Below, piece by piece: positions 25,384 to 34,163 of a DNA stretch of 64,000 bases. How positions within the stretch are numbered: position 1 is the stretch's first letter; each line of letters begins with the position of its first letter. Source of the stretch: Streptomyces clavuligerus (GTDB lineage Bacteria; Actinomycetota; Actinomycetes; Streptomycetales; Streptomycetaceae); contig NZ_CP027859.1 in assembly GCF_005519465.1 (NCBI RefSeq), forward strand, positions 744,001-808,000, read 5' to 3'. The notes below the pieces were generated by a model, which saw nothing but the letters and a program-made list of their open reading frames with translations, did not search any database and was not told where the DNA came from. The position numbers were made by a program, and so were the translations under genes.

Positions 25384-25764
25384 GTGAACCTCCAGAGAGG
25401 GACCCCGGGCGGGAATCCGCGGACGGGGCGGAAAGCGGCCCGGGGGGGGGCCGCCACCGGTGGTCGCGGACCGCCGGGCCACACCTACCCCACGGATACG
25501 GCGCGGCGCCGGACGCGTGAGGATCGCCACACTTGCCCAGGGGTCCGCGGTGAACCGTCCCGGCGGTGGGGCCGTGAAGATGGGCGCACCCCCCGCACAC
25601 TCGCACCCCCGTTCCTCCGCTCTTCCGTTCCTCCTGTGCTCCGGTGCTCCGGTGCTCCTCTTCTTCTTCCGTACGGTCCCACCCCGACTCCCGGGCGGCG
25701 GCTTCCTGGGGCGCGACGCCGCCGCCCGGGGCCACAACGGATGGCCCCGGGCCCGTTCGGGTGT
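25384..25764. other. Intergenic region with terminator
   Basis: 381 bp between the RidA gene and the I36-like gene. It has a run of ten G at about 25439-25450, a pyrimidine-rich CTCCGGTGCTCCTCTTCTTC stretch at 25620-25670 and the hairpin at 25724. No further gene is supported. Confidence 0.5.
25724..25752. terminator. Hairpin terminator after RidA
   Basis: GCCCGGGGCCA-CAACGGA-TGGCCCCGGGC, a perfect 11-bp stem, 12 bp beyond the RidA stop on the minus strand. Confidence 0.75.
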
Positions 25765-26172
25765 TCAGCCCATGACCGCCGTGGCCTCGACCTCCACCAG
25801 ATGGACGGGGACGTGCAGTGCCGCGACGCCCACCAGCGTGGCCGGTGCCGCCGGAGTGACGCCCAGCCGGGCGGCGGCGCGGGCGACGCCCTCCAGGAAG
25901 AGGGGCATCTTCTCCGGGGTCCAGTCGACGGCGTACACGGTCAGCCGGGTGACGTCCGCGAAGGAGCCTCCCGCGGCGGCCAGCGCGGTGGCGACGTTGA
26001 GATAGCAGCGTTCGACCTGGGCGGTGAGGTCTCCTTCGCCGACCGTGACCCCGTCGGCGTCCCAGGCGACCTGCCCCGCGACGAAGACCAGCTTCGTCCC
26101 GGACGCGATCGCCACCTGCCGGTGGACGCCGGTCTTCGGCAGCTCCTCGGGGTCGAGCAGGGTGATGGCCAT
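25765..26172 (-). CDS. RidA/YjgF-family protein
   Basis: 135 residues, full length for the family. The trimeric RidA fold hydrolyses reactive enamine/imine intermediates from pyridoxal-phosphate enzymes. Visible elements: LVFVAGQVAWDADG, a CYLNVATALAAAGGSFADVTRLTVY core and HLVEVEATAVM at the end. The catalytic Arg found near residue 105 of true RidA is not present as the usual NLPxxxRPARSxV; instead VGVAALHVPVHLVEVEA occurs. This puts it in a RidA-like subfamily of uncertain activity. It stands alone before a P450 in the same direction. Confidence 0.88.
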   Translation of the reverse strand: MAITLLDPEELPKTGVHRQVAIASGTKLVFVAGQVAWDADGVTVGEGDLTAQVERCYLNVATALAAAGGSFADVTRLTVYAVDWTPEKMPLFLEGVARAAARLGVTPAAPATLVGVAALHVPVHLVEVEATAVMG

Positions 26173-26366
26173 ACTGTTCGCCTCTCGCCAGGGGGCACCG
26201 GGTCCGCTGTCGTCGTGCGGATCGGGCGCCTCGGTTTCCCTCGATTACTGAGGAACCGTAGGAGAACGGCCGCGACCTGGGAAGAACGCACTTTTGGGTG
26301 ACGGGGGAACCTCGTGGTGACCGCGCGGCTCAGCGGCGCGCGGCCACCACGGGCACCGCCGGGCGG

Positions 26367-27647
26367 TCAGCCGGCTTCCGTCCCCAGCCTGACCGGCAGT
26401 CCGTCGGTGGCACTGTCGAGGGGGCTCGGATGCCTCAGGAGATCCGCCTCGGGTACCGCCAGATCCAGTTCGGGGAAGCGGGCGAACAGGCTCCGCAGGG
26501 CGATCTCGGCCTCCGTACGGCCCAGATGGGCCCCCACGCAGAAGTGGGCCCCGTGCCCCAGCGACAGATGCCGTACCGCCGACTCCCGTGCGGCACGGGT
26601 GACGTCGAACCGGTCGGCGTCCGCCCCGTGCGCCGCCTTGTCCCGGCCGGCCGCGGAGTAACCGGCGAGAACCGGGGTGCCCTTGGGGATCAAGGTGCCG
26701 TCCACGACGAGGTCCCGCTTCGGGTAGCGGAACGGGAAGTAGCTGATCGGGGCGTCCCAACGCAGGGTCTCCTCGACCACGTCGCCCCAGCTCGCGCCGC
26801 CCGACCGTACCGTGTCGAGCTGTTCGCGATGCCCGCACAGGGCCCGTACGGCATTGCTGATCAGCGTCATCGTCGTCTCATGACCGGCGATGATCGACGT
26901 CCGGATCGTCGCGTTCAGCTCATCCTCGCTGAGCCGGTCGCCGTCCTCCTCCCGCAGGGCGATCAGCGCGCTCGTCAGATCGTCGCCGGGCTCCCGGGTC
27001 CGGTTGACGACGACCGTGGCCACGACCTCCGTCAGCTCCCGATAGGCCAGCGCCGCCGGTTCCGGATCGCCGGTGACATCGAGGGTCTGCTCCGTCAGCT
27101 CGTGCATCCGCTGCCGGTACTCCTCATCCACCCCGAACAGTTCGCAGATCACCTCCAGCGGCAGGGGCAACGCGAAGTGGGGGTGCAGATCGACGACGCC
27201 GTCCCCGGCCGCGGCGGCAGCGGCAGCGAGGCCGTCGAGCAGCCGGGAGACATGCCCCTCGATCCGGGGCCGCAGCTCCTCCACCCGGCGCGCCGTGAAC
27301 TCCTTGCTGATCAGCGAGCGCAGCCTGCGGTGCTTCGCGCCGTCGGCGGTGTGCATTCCGGGCACGGTGGTGAAGAGCAGCATCGGCCAGTTCTCGGGGA
27401 TTCGCCCCTCCTGGAGGGCGGTGAAGTGCTCGGGGTTCTTGGTGACCTCGGGGTGGGTCAGGAAGTCCTTCAGCGCCTCGTGGCCGAGGACCGCCATACC
27501 GGGTATCCCGCCGGGGAGCACGGTGTCGGCGACGTTGCCCTCGGCCAGCAGCCGGGCGTTGGTGGCGTGGGGGGAGCGCCGGGGGCTGAGGTCCAGTTGG
27601 GGCAGCGGCTCCGTACGGGACGACTCGGCGGGGTCGGTGGTCTCCAT
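26367..27647 (-). CDS. Cytochrome P450 (bacterial class I)
   Basis: 426 residues. I-helix oxygen-binding motif AGHETTMT near 248, ExxR in VEETLRWD near 288, and haem-binding LGHGAHFCVGAHLG (Cys about residue 362). ATG 27647 has AGGAG 5 nt upstream; the frame upstream is part of a repeat-rich non-coding stretch. It resembles CYP105/107-type soluble P450s needing ferredoxin and reductase, neither of which is adjacent. The substrate is unknown; RidA and an alcohol dehydrogenase are its only neighbours. Confidence 0.92.
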   Translation of the reverse strand: METTDPAESSRTEPLPQLDLSPRRSPHATNARLLAEGNVADTVLPGGIPGMAVLGHEALKDFLTHPEVTKNPEHFTALQEGRIPENWPMLLFTTVPGMHTADGAKHRRLRSLISKEFTARRVEELRPRIEGHVSRLLDGLAAAAAAAGDGVVDLHPHFALPLPLEVICELFGVDEEYRQRMHELTEQTLDVTGDPEPAALAYRELTEVVATVVVNRTREPGDDLTSALIALREEDGDRLSEDELNATIRTSIIAGHETTMTLISNAVRALCGHREQLDTVRSGGASWGDVVEETLRWDAPISYFPFRYPKRDLVVDGTLIPKGTPVLAGYSAAGRDKAAHGADADRFDVTRAARESAVRHLSLGHGAHFCVGAHLGRTEAEIALRSLFARFPELDLAVPEADLLRHPSPLDSATDGLPVRLGTEAG

Positions 27648-27649
27648 CG

Positions 27650-28307
27650 GCGCTCCTGACGGTAGATGAGGTCTGATGCCGCCGACGGGTCCGATGCGCC
27701 GCCGGTCGGTCGGCTCCGCCCGCCTGCCCGCCGGGGTTCGGCGGGTGGGCGCGGGCCGCGGGTCCATCGTCCGTGGACGGCACCGTTCCGTGAAGAGCGC
27801 GTCCAGGGGGCGCCCCGGGGCGCGAACCGCCGGCCGCGGCGGCCCGTACGGGAAGCCCCTGCGGGAGGCCCCGTACGGGAGAACCCGGACCGGCGCACTC
27901 GTCCGAGGGGCCCGTACGGAAAGTCCCTCCCGCGCGGAAGACTCCGTACGGAAAGCTCCGTACGGAAGATCCCTACGGGACGTCGTGGACGGGAGGGCCC
28001 CTGCGGCGGGGGCCGTTCCATGGACGGCACCGTTCCGTGAAACGTACGTCCAGGGGGCACGGCGGGGGCACGGACCGCCGAGCACGACAGCCCGCACCGG
28101 AAACCCCGTACGAGAAGCCCCTGCGGGAAACACGAACGAGCACACGCGTCCGGCCGACCCGTACGGGAAACCCTCCCGCGCGGCCGTTCATCCACCGGGA
28201 GGCCGTCCGGGCCGGGACGGCCCCCCACCCACGCGGCGGCCCCGGGCGTGGGGCCGTGCCGGGACCGCCGAGGGCCGCACGGGAGGCGCGCAGCAGGGCG
28301 GGGCGGC
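27650..28307. repeat. Imperfect 247-bp duplication with CCGTACGG palindromes
   Basis: The 658 bp between P450 and alcohol dehydrogenase carry two units, starting at 27774 and 28021, that share TGGACGGCACCGTTCCGTGAA, GTCCAGGGGGC and later CCGTACG(G/A)GAAGCCCCTGCGGGA at the same 247-bp offset. The palindrome CCGTACGG or a one-base variant recurs at least seven times (27844, 27871, 27911, 27944, 27958, 28107, 28158). Frames are open on several strands only because of composition. No gene recognised. Confidence 0.72.
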
Positions 28308-29327
28308 TCAGCCGCCGATGGTGAGCACCATCCGGAACCGCGCGGCACCACTGCGCATCCGTTCGTACGCGGCACCGGCCTCCTCCAGCGGGGCCGTCTC
28401 GACCATCGGGCGCACCCCGCTGAGCGCGGCGAACGCCATGGCCCTCTCGACGTCCCGCGCCGTCCCGGAGGGATGGCCGTGCACGCTCCGGGCGGCGTTG
28501 ATGAGCTGGAGCGGGGTGATCGTGAGCGGGTCGGACGAGACCCCGATCACCAGGAGCTGACCGCGTGGCGCCAGCCCGTCGACGGTCCGCGACATCGCGT
28601 CGGAGTTGGCGGCGGTCGCCAGGACGACCGTCGCGCCACCGAGGTCGCGCAGCGCCTCCGCCACATCGGTCGTGGTGGAGTCGATGTAGTGGCGGGCGCC
28701 GAGCCGCAGCGCCAGCTCCTCCTTGTCGGCGCCCCGGGCGACGGCGACAGTATCGAAGCCGGAGGCGGCGGCGTACTGCACCCCGAGATGGCCGAGCCCG
28801 CCGAGACCGACCACGGCGACGAGGTCACCGGCGCGGGCGGCGCTGCGCCGCAGGGAGTTGTAGACGGTCACGCCCGCGCAGCCGAGGGGTGCCGCCTCGA
28901 TGGCGGAGAGCCCGTCCGGAATCCGGACGAGCGCGTTGGCCGGGGCGACCATGGCCTCGGCGAAGCCGCCGGGGTAGGACCAGCCGGGCACCTGGAGGGA
29001 GTCGCAGGTGATGAAGTCGCCGTCCCGGCAGGAGAGGCAGTGGCCGCAGTGCCCGCCGAACCATCCGACGCCGACCCGTTCCCCCTGCCGCCAACCCTGG
29101 ACGCCCTCGCCGAGGGCGTCGATTCTGCCCGCCACCTCATGCCCGGTGACCAGGGGGAAGTCCAGTCCGGGGAAGTGGTTGTCCACGAGGTAGGAGTCGG
29201 TGTGGCAGATCCCGCACGCCTCGACCGCGATCCTGACCTGCCCGGGCCCCGGCTCGGGCAGCTCGCGTTCGACGATCCGGAACTCGCCGCCCGGAGTGGT
29301 CACCTCGGCAACACGCATGGAGCTCAT
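28308..29327 (-). CDS. Zinc-dependent alcohol dehydrogenase
   Basis: 339 residues. Catalytic zinc ligands in CGICHTDSY (about residue 38) and GHEVAGR (about 60); structural zinc cysteines CGHCLSCRDGDFITC (about 92-106). The coenzyme loop is VVGLGGLGHLG near 172. This is the AdhT/propanol-preferring type of medium-chain dehydrogenase, oxidising primary alcohols with NAD or reducing aldehydes. The start is ATG 29327 with GGAGA 9 nt before. Same direction as the P450, but separated from it by the repeat region, so probably a separate transcript. Confidence 0.93.
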   Translation of the reverse strand: MSSMRVAEVTTPGGEFRIVERELPEPGPGQVRIAVEACGICHTDSYLVDNHFPGLDFPLVTGHEVAGRIDALGEGVQGWRQGERVGVGWFGGHCGHCLSCRDGDFITCDSLQVPGWSYPGGFAEAMVAPANALVRIPDGLSAIEAAPLGCAGVTVYNSLRRSAARAGDLVAVVGLGGLGHLGVQYAAASGFDTVAVARGADKEELALRLGARHYIDSTTTDVAEALRDLGGATVVLATAANSDAMSRTVDGLAPRGQLLVIGVSSDPLTITPLQLINAARSVHGHPSGTARDVERAMAFAALSGVRPMVETAPLEEAGAAYERMRSGAARFRMVLTIGG

Positions 29328-29737
29328 GAGGTCGGTCTCCTTCTCTCCGTGCCCGCGTCCCTGACGGCCCACGGGCACACTCCCGGTGCGGAAGGGGGCG
29401 GTCCGGCCGTACGACCGTACCCGGGGGCCCCGGCCCCCGCCCGCCGCACCGGCCGGGGCGCGCGGGGCCACACCCGCCCGGCGGAAACCGGCCACGCGAC
29501 CGGGTGGGCCGCTGTCGGCCGACCGGCCGGAAGGGCGTCTTCCTCTCTGATCTCCACGGCGCGCCGCACCCACCCGCGCGTCCACGCCTTCCCCCGGATT
29601 CCCCTGGTATTTCTCCGTCGAATCCGCGCAGCGACGTCACTTCACCGGGGTGTCCGCCGCCCGGCTCGTCCGCGTACGCTCGTCGCCGCGTTCAGCGGGA
29701 ACGGCCCGGCGCGGTCGTCGCGGGGGTCGGGCTGCCC
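29328..29737. other. Divergent intergenic region, nothing firm
   Basis: 410 bp between the dehydrogenase (minus) and the DUF6973-like gene (plus). A CGCCCTTCC-type GC-rich tract, no dyad of note and no clear start signals. If the plus-strand gene is secreted, its signal peptide would have to be encoded here, but none is visible in frame. Confidence 0.4.
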
Positions 29738-30337
29738 ATGGGCTTCGACGCGACGGGGGCGGCGGTGCCGGTGCGGACGGGGTTCGAGGGCAACCGGCTG
29801 CGGCTCCGGTTCGGCGGCGGCCCGGCCGCGTTCCCCATGGAGTTCCCCGCGATCGCGGCCACGGGGGACACGCTCGACACCTGGTGGTCCACCGGCATCC
29901 AGCGGCGCATCGTGTGCGAGAACGAGCCCGTGGACTGCTTCCGGGTCCGCAACGCGCGCGGACCGGCGTTCGATCTGTCGAAGAAGGCGTTCCCCGAGGC
30001 GACGGAGACGGAGGACAACCGGACCGACGCCGCGCGGCACTGCGTCTGGAACGGTCTGATGACGGAGGGCACCCATCGCGGCTTCGCGCAGCGGATGGCC
30101 GCGGCGCACGAGATCGACGGGCGGGCGAACCCGGGGTGGAGCCGTGACGCCCAGCTCATGGACGAGTACAAGAACAAGACGGGCGTCCAGGTCGGGCTGC
30201 GGAACGAGGGGGCGCCGCGCCTGATCGAGTCCACCTGTCTTCACTACGGACGGGAGGCGCGGATCGTTCCCGAGCCGGACACCATCGATCTGACGAACCC
30301 GTACGGGGTCGACGTGATCGCGCTCCGGCACCCCTGA
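29738..30337 (+). CDS. DUF6973-like protein, start uncertain
   Basis: 199 residues from ATG 29738, though the frame is open further up. The central part reads DAARHCVWNGLMTEGTHRGF then AAAHEIDGRA, a His/Asn-rich helical signature of the family I know as DUF6973, which in other bacteria sits at the end of secreted or toxin-like proteins. One Cys pair (RIVCENEPVDC) precedes it. No signal peptide is found in this frame, so either the start is wrong or the N-terminus has been lost. Confidence 0.55.
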   Translation: MGFDATGAAVPVRTGFEGNRLRLRFGGGPAAFPMEFPAIAATGDTLDTWWSTGIQRRIVCENEPVDCFRVRNARGPAFDLSKKAFPEATETEDNRTDAARHCVWNGLMTEGTHRGFAQRMAAAHEIDGRANPGWSRDAQLMDEYKNKTGVQVGLRNEGAPRLIESTCLHYGREARIVPEPDTIDLTNPYGVDVIALRHP

Positions 30338-30381
30338 CGCCCTGCCGCCGCTGCCCCCGACGGGCGGGGCAGAGTGGGCCC

Positions 30382-30849
30382 ATGGCGCTGCTCCCCTTGC
30401 TGTTGGTGGCCGGGCTCACTCTGTGGTCCTGGGCCCGGCCGCTGGTCGGTGGGCGGTGGCGGCGCAGCCCCGGCTGGTTCACCGGGACCGCGCTCCTGCT
30501 GCTGGTCACGACCGCACTCGTCCACTTCTTCGGTCTGATGTCCGGAGGGCTGGACGTGGAGGAGGCGTGCCGTGAGGCGGGGCAGCCCTACGACCACGTG
30601 TACCGCGCCGCGCGTCAGGAGGAGCGCGAGGAGTACACGCGGTGGTTCCCGCTGAGCAACGAGTGCAACGCGGGCTATGACCTGGTGCCGGGCTGGGTGA
30701 ACCCGACGGTGGCCGTCCTGCCCGTCGTGGCCTTCCTGTGCCTGGTGCGGGCGGTGGGGCTGGTGGTCGTCCGGCTGCGGACGCCGGGGGGCGCAGCGGC
30801 GGGCACGGCGACGGGCACGCCGGAGGAAGCCGCGCGCATCACGCGCTGA
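30382..30849 (+). CDS. Small integral membrane protein
   Basis: 155 residues with three hydrophobic helices (about 1-18, 34-52 and 113-135). Between the second and third lies an external loop with two cysteines (EEACREAGQ and NECNAGY) and many Glu/Arg. The ATG follows a weak GGGGCAGAG site. No family recognised. It is 44 bp after the preceding gene and may share its transcript. Confidence 0.6.
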   Translation: MALLPLLLVAGLTLWSWARPLVGGRWRRSPGWFTGTALLLLVTTALVHFFGLMSGGLDVEEACREAGQPYDHVYRAARQEEREEYTRWFPLSNECNAGYDLVPGWVNPTVAVLPVVAFLCLVRAVGLVVVRLRTPGGAAAGTATGTPEEAARITR

Positions 30850-30923
30850 ACGAATCCAGGCCCAACGATTCCCGGCCCAACGATCCCGGCCGAACGATCC
30901 CCGGGTGAACGATCCCCGGGAGG
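30850..30923. repeat. Tandem repeat CAACGATCCCCGG, about four units
   Basis: Four imperfect 14-17-bp units (CCCAACGATTCCCGG, CCCAACGATCCCGG, CCGAACGATCCCCGGG, TGAACGATCCCCGGGAGG) directly after the membrane-protein stop. The last copy can fold on itself (CCCCGGG). Confidence 0.8.
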
Positions 30924-31026
30924 TGGTGCAACCCTTCCGCGTACTCGTGGGTCAAGCAGTGGCATGACGGGACGTCAACCCCGCGTGTCCCACTCACCGT
31001 TCGCCTTCGTCAGGGAGGGACCCCCC

Positions 31027-32523
31027 ATGAGGACACACAGCGCACCCCGCGGCCCGGGGCTGGCCGTCGCGATCGCGGTGGTCATCGGCGCGCTGGCGGC
31101 CCCGGCCGCCGCCTCGGCCCCGGCGTTCGCCGCACCGGCGGAGAGCGCGTCACGGCAGCGGGCCGAACCGGTGGCGCAACCGGAGGACTTCAACGGCGAC
31201 GGCTACCGCGATGTGGCGGTCGCCGCCCAGCACGGAACGGTGGACGGCGTGGCCAAGGCCGGTTACGTCGCCGTCCTCTACGGCTCCAGGAGCGGTTCCC
31301 CGCTCGCGCGGAAGCAGATCGTCCACCAGGACACCGCGGGAATCCCCGACGAGGCCGAGGAGGGTGACGGCTTCGGCGGCGCCCTCGTCAGCGGGGACCT
31401 CGACCGGGACGGCTACACCGATCTGGTCGTCGGCACCGCCACCGAGGACGTCGGCACGCTCCAGGACGCCGGTACGGTCACGGTGGTGTGGGGCGGACCG
31501 CAGGGGCTCTCCGGCGGGACGACCGTCACGAGCGGGGTCCGGGCGCGCGACGCCCTCGGCCGTCTGCTCGCGGTCGGGGACTTCGACGGCGACGGCGACA
31601 GCGACCTCGTCACCACCGACGACGGGAACTTCCGTCTGCGGACGGTCTTCGGCCCCTTCGGGCGGGACGGCTCGCACGCCGGAACGGAGCGCGACGGGTA
31701 CGGCCTCGACCACTACTCCTACGTGGACCTCGCTGCGGGCGACACGAACCGCGACGGGCGGACGGACCTCGTCACCACGACCGTGGGCCACGGCGACTTC
31801 CAGGGGTACGGTGCCTCGTTCCGGCTGGGGACCGCCTCCGGCATCGGCCAGCTGCGGCACTTCGGCGCCGGGAAGTTCGACGGCGACAACGCGGACGTCG
31901 GCGACATCAACCGGGACGGCTACGCGGACATCGTCATCGGCCGGACCGTCGACGGCGGCGACGAGGACGTGTACATCCCGACCGCCAAGGGCGGGATGAT
32001 CACCTGGATTCCCGGCTCGGCCAAGGGGCCGCTGCCCGCACGGGCCCGCGCGTTCAACCAGGACAGCGCGCATGTGCCCGGGGCCGCCGAGTGGCGCGAC
32101 GGCTTCGGCACGGGCGTCTCCATCGGCGATGTCGACGGCGACGGGTACCAGGACATCGCGGCGGGCGTGCCCCACGAGGCCCTCGGCCGGGTCCAGAAGG
32201 CCGGTTCCGTGGTCGTCCTGCGCGGCTCCAAGGAGGGGCCCACCGGGAAGGGTTCGCAGGCCGTCAGCCAGGACACCCCGGGGGTGCCGGGCGCCGCCGA
32301 GCCCTCCGACATCTTCGGCTACCGCTCCACCGTCGTCGACATCAACGGCGACGGCAGGGGCGAGCTGTTCGCCTCGGCCCTGGGGGAGAACGAGAGCGCC
32401 GGGGTGGTCTCGTTCCTCCCCGGGACGCGCAACGGGGTCACCGCGACGGGCTCCGTCACCTTCGGCGCGGGCTCGCTCGGCATGCTCGCCGCCAAGGGCC
32501 TCCTCGGCTCGTTCAACGACTGA
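31027..32523 (+). CDS. Secreted FG-GAP/VCBS repeat protein, copy 1
   Basis: 498 residues. Signal peptide of about 37 residues (GLAVAIAVVIGALAAPAAASA). The rest is a series of about seven FG-GAP blades, each carrying a calcium-loop of the form DxNxDGxxD or DxDxDGxxD (DFNGDGYRD near 56, DLDRDGYTD, DFDGDGDSD, DTNRDGRTD, DINRDGYAD, DVDGDGYQD, DINGDGRGE). This builds an integrin-alpha-like seven-bladed propeller, used by bacteria as an extracellular adhesion or glycan-binding scaffold. Start ATG 31027 behind AGGGAGG. The next gene is a close paralogue. Confidence 0.9.
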   Translation: MRTHSAPRGPGLAVAIAVVIGALAAPAAASAPAFAAPAESASRQRAEPVAQPEDFNGDGYRDVAVAAQHGTVDGVAKAGYVAVLYGSRSGSPLARKQIVHQDTAGIPDEAEEGDGFGGALVSGDLDRDGYTDLVVGTATEDVGTLQDAGTVTVVWGGPQGLSGGTTVTSGVRARDALGRLLAVGDFDGDGDSDLVTTDDGNFRLRTVFGPFGRDGSHAGTERDGYGLDHYSYVDLAAGDTNRDGRTDLVTTTVGHGDFQGYGASFRLGTASGIGQLRHFGAGKFDGDNADVGDINRDGYADIVIGRTVDGGDEDVYIPTAKGGMITWIPGSAKGPLPARARAFNQDSAHVPGAAEWRDGFGTGVSIGDVDGDGYQDIAAGVPHEALGRVQKAGSVVVLRGSKEGPTGKGSQAVSQDTPGVPGAAEPSDIFGYRSTVVDINGDGRGELFASALGENESAGVVSFLPGTRNGVTATGSVTFGAGSLGMLAAKGLLGSFND

Positions 32524-32581
32524 CGACGGCCCCTCCCCGCCTGCTTCTCGAACTCTGTCCCTCACAGGAAGACACCGACCC

Positions 32582-34087
32582 ATGACCTCACGCGGAACGA
32601 TCCGTGTCCTCGGTCCCGTCGCCGCGCTCGCGGTCGCCGGGACCCTGTCCGTACCGGCGGCGCACGCCGCTCCCGAGCGGCCCCCGGCGGCAGGCGCCAC
32701 GGCGCAGGCGGAACGGAAGGCGCCGAAGGCGACGCCCGACGACTTCAACGGCGACGGTTTCCCCGATGTGGCGGTCTCGGCCCCCGCCGCGAACATGGAG
32801 GACGTCCTCATGCCGGGGTACGTCGCCGTCCTCTACGGCGGCAGAACCGGCCCGCTGTACGCGAAACGCCAGCTCATCCACCAGGACAGCCCGGGGGTTC
32901 CCGAGGAGGCCGAGACATACGACGGGTTCGGCACCGTCACGACCACCGGCGATCTGGACCGGGACGGCTACACGGACCTGATCGTCGCCGCCACCGGGGA
33001 GGACGTGGGCGAATTCCACAACGCCGGAACCGTCTCGGTGATCTGGGGCGGGCCGAAGGGCCTCTCCGGCGGGGCGACCCTGAAGACCGGCGTCCAGGAG
33101 TACGGACAGATCGGCTCCGTGATGGCCGCCGGGGACTTCGACGGCGACGGCGACACCGATCTCACCCTCATCGAGGGGTACGGCGTGAGCCGGCACACCC
33201 TGTCGGGCCCGTTCCGCCGGGACGGCTCCCCCGCCGCGTCGACCACCGTCAAGGACGACAAGCTCCGGATTCACGACATGGCCTCCGGTGATCTGAACCG
33301 TGACGGCAGGGACGACCTCGTCACGATCCAGGCCGACATCGACAGCCCGGGCGCCACGACCTGGTTCCGGCCCGGCACGGCGAAGGGCCTGGGCAGCGGC
33401 ACCCGGCTCACGGGCCGCAGCACCATCGGCAACAACATCGACGTCGGGGACGTGAACCGGGACGGCTACGAGGACCTCGTCATCGGCCGCAGCCGCCAGG
33501 GGTACTCCGGCGAGCAGCCGATCGACAAGGGCGGCAAGGTCACCTGGCTCCCGGGCTCCGCTCAGGGCCCGGTGGTGGCGCGGGCCCGTTCGTTCAACCA
33601 GGACAGCCCCGGGATACCGGGCACCGCCGAGGGCCCGGTGCGGTTCACCGAGGGGGACAGGTTCGGTTCCGATGTGACGGTCGGGGACGTCGACGGGGAC
33701 GGCTACGGCGACATCGTCGCGGGTGTGCCCGGCGAGGGGGTCGGGAAGATCCGCCAGGCGGGCGCCTTCGTCGTGATCCGGGGCTCCGCGAGCGGTCCGA
33801 CGGGCACCGGGGCGCAGATGTTCCACCAGGACTCCCCCGATGTGCCGGGCGGGGCGGAGATCGACGACCAGTTCGGCTCCACCTCGAAGGTCGTCGACAC
33901 CGACCGGGACGGGCGGGGCGAGGTCGTCGTCGCCGCCGTGGGCGAGAACTGGAACGCCGGGTCGGTCTGGGTCTTCGAGCCGACCGCGTCCGGGCTCACC
34001 GCCAAGGGGTCCATCACCTTCGGGCAGGGGACGCTCGGTCTCTACGCCAACGCCCAGGACGAGTTCGGCGCCCGGTTCAACCAGTAG
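32582..34087 (+). CDS. Secreted FG-GAP/VCBS repeat protein, copy 2
   Basis: 501 residues, a tandem paralogue of the preceding gene, 58 bp away. Signal peptide about 1-30 (VLGPVAALAVAGTLSVPAAHA). Calcium loops follow the same order (DFNGDGFPD, DLDRDGYTD, DFDGDGDTD, DLNRDGRDD, DVNRDGYED, DVDGDGYGD, DTDRDGRGE) and both proteins share PGYVAVLYG-like and INQDS-like strands plus the closing SITFG / SVTFG block. They probably act on the same kind of extracellular ligand. A strong hairpin follows. Confidence 0.9.
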   Translation: MTSRGTIRVLGPVAALAVAGTLSVPAAHAAPERPPAAGATAQAERKAPKATPDDFNGDGFPDVAVSAPAANMEDVLMPGYVAVLYGGRTGPLYAKRQLIHQDSPGVPEEAETYDGFGTVTTTGDLDRDGYTDLIVAATGEDVGEFHNAGTVSVIWGGPKGLSGGATLKTGVQEYGQIGSVMAAGDFDGDGDTDLTLIEGYGVSRHTLSGPFRRDGSPAASTTVKDDKLRIHDMASGDLNRDGRDDLVTIQADIDSPGATTWFRPGTAKGLGSGTRLTGRSTIGNNIDVGDVNRDGYEDLVIGRSRQGYSGEQPIDKGGKVTWLPGSAQGPVVARARSFNQDSPGIPGTAEGPVRFTEGDRFGSDVTVGDVDGDGYGDIVAGVPGEGVGKIRQAGAFVVIRGSASGPTGTGAQMFHQDSPDVPGGAEIDDQFGSTSKVVDTDRDGRGEVVVAAVGENWNAGSVWVFEPTASGLTAKGSITFGQGTLGLYANAQDEFGARFNQ

Positions 34088-34129
34088 GGGGAGCGCGCGC
34101 GTGCTGCCGCCGCCGCCCGCTGAGGCCAT

Positions 34130-34156
34130 GGGCCCGTACGGATGCCGTACGGGCCC
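34130..34156. terminator. Bidirectional hairpin between convergent genes
   Basis: GGGCCCGTACGG-ATG-CCGTACGGGCCC: perfect 12-bp stem, 3-nt loop, 43 bp after the FG-GAP stop and 8 bp before the P450 stop on the other strand. Confidence 0.85.
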
Positions 34157-34163
34157 GTCGGCT

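Noticed and set aside
27666..28560. Several open frames of 95-300 codons in the repeat region
   Set aside because: They are open in many frames at once because of GTACGG-type repeats and high GC; no ribosome sites or protein patterns.
28248..30059. 603-codon open frame on the plus strand
   Set aside because: Covers the alcohol dehydrogenase gene in antisense and a frame-mismatched part of the next gene; no domain.
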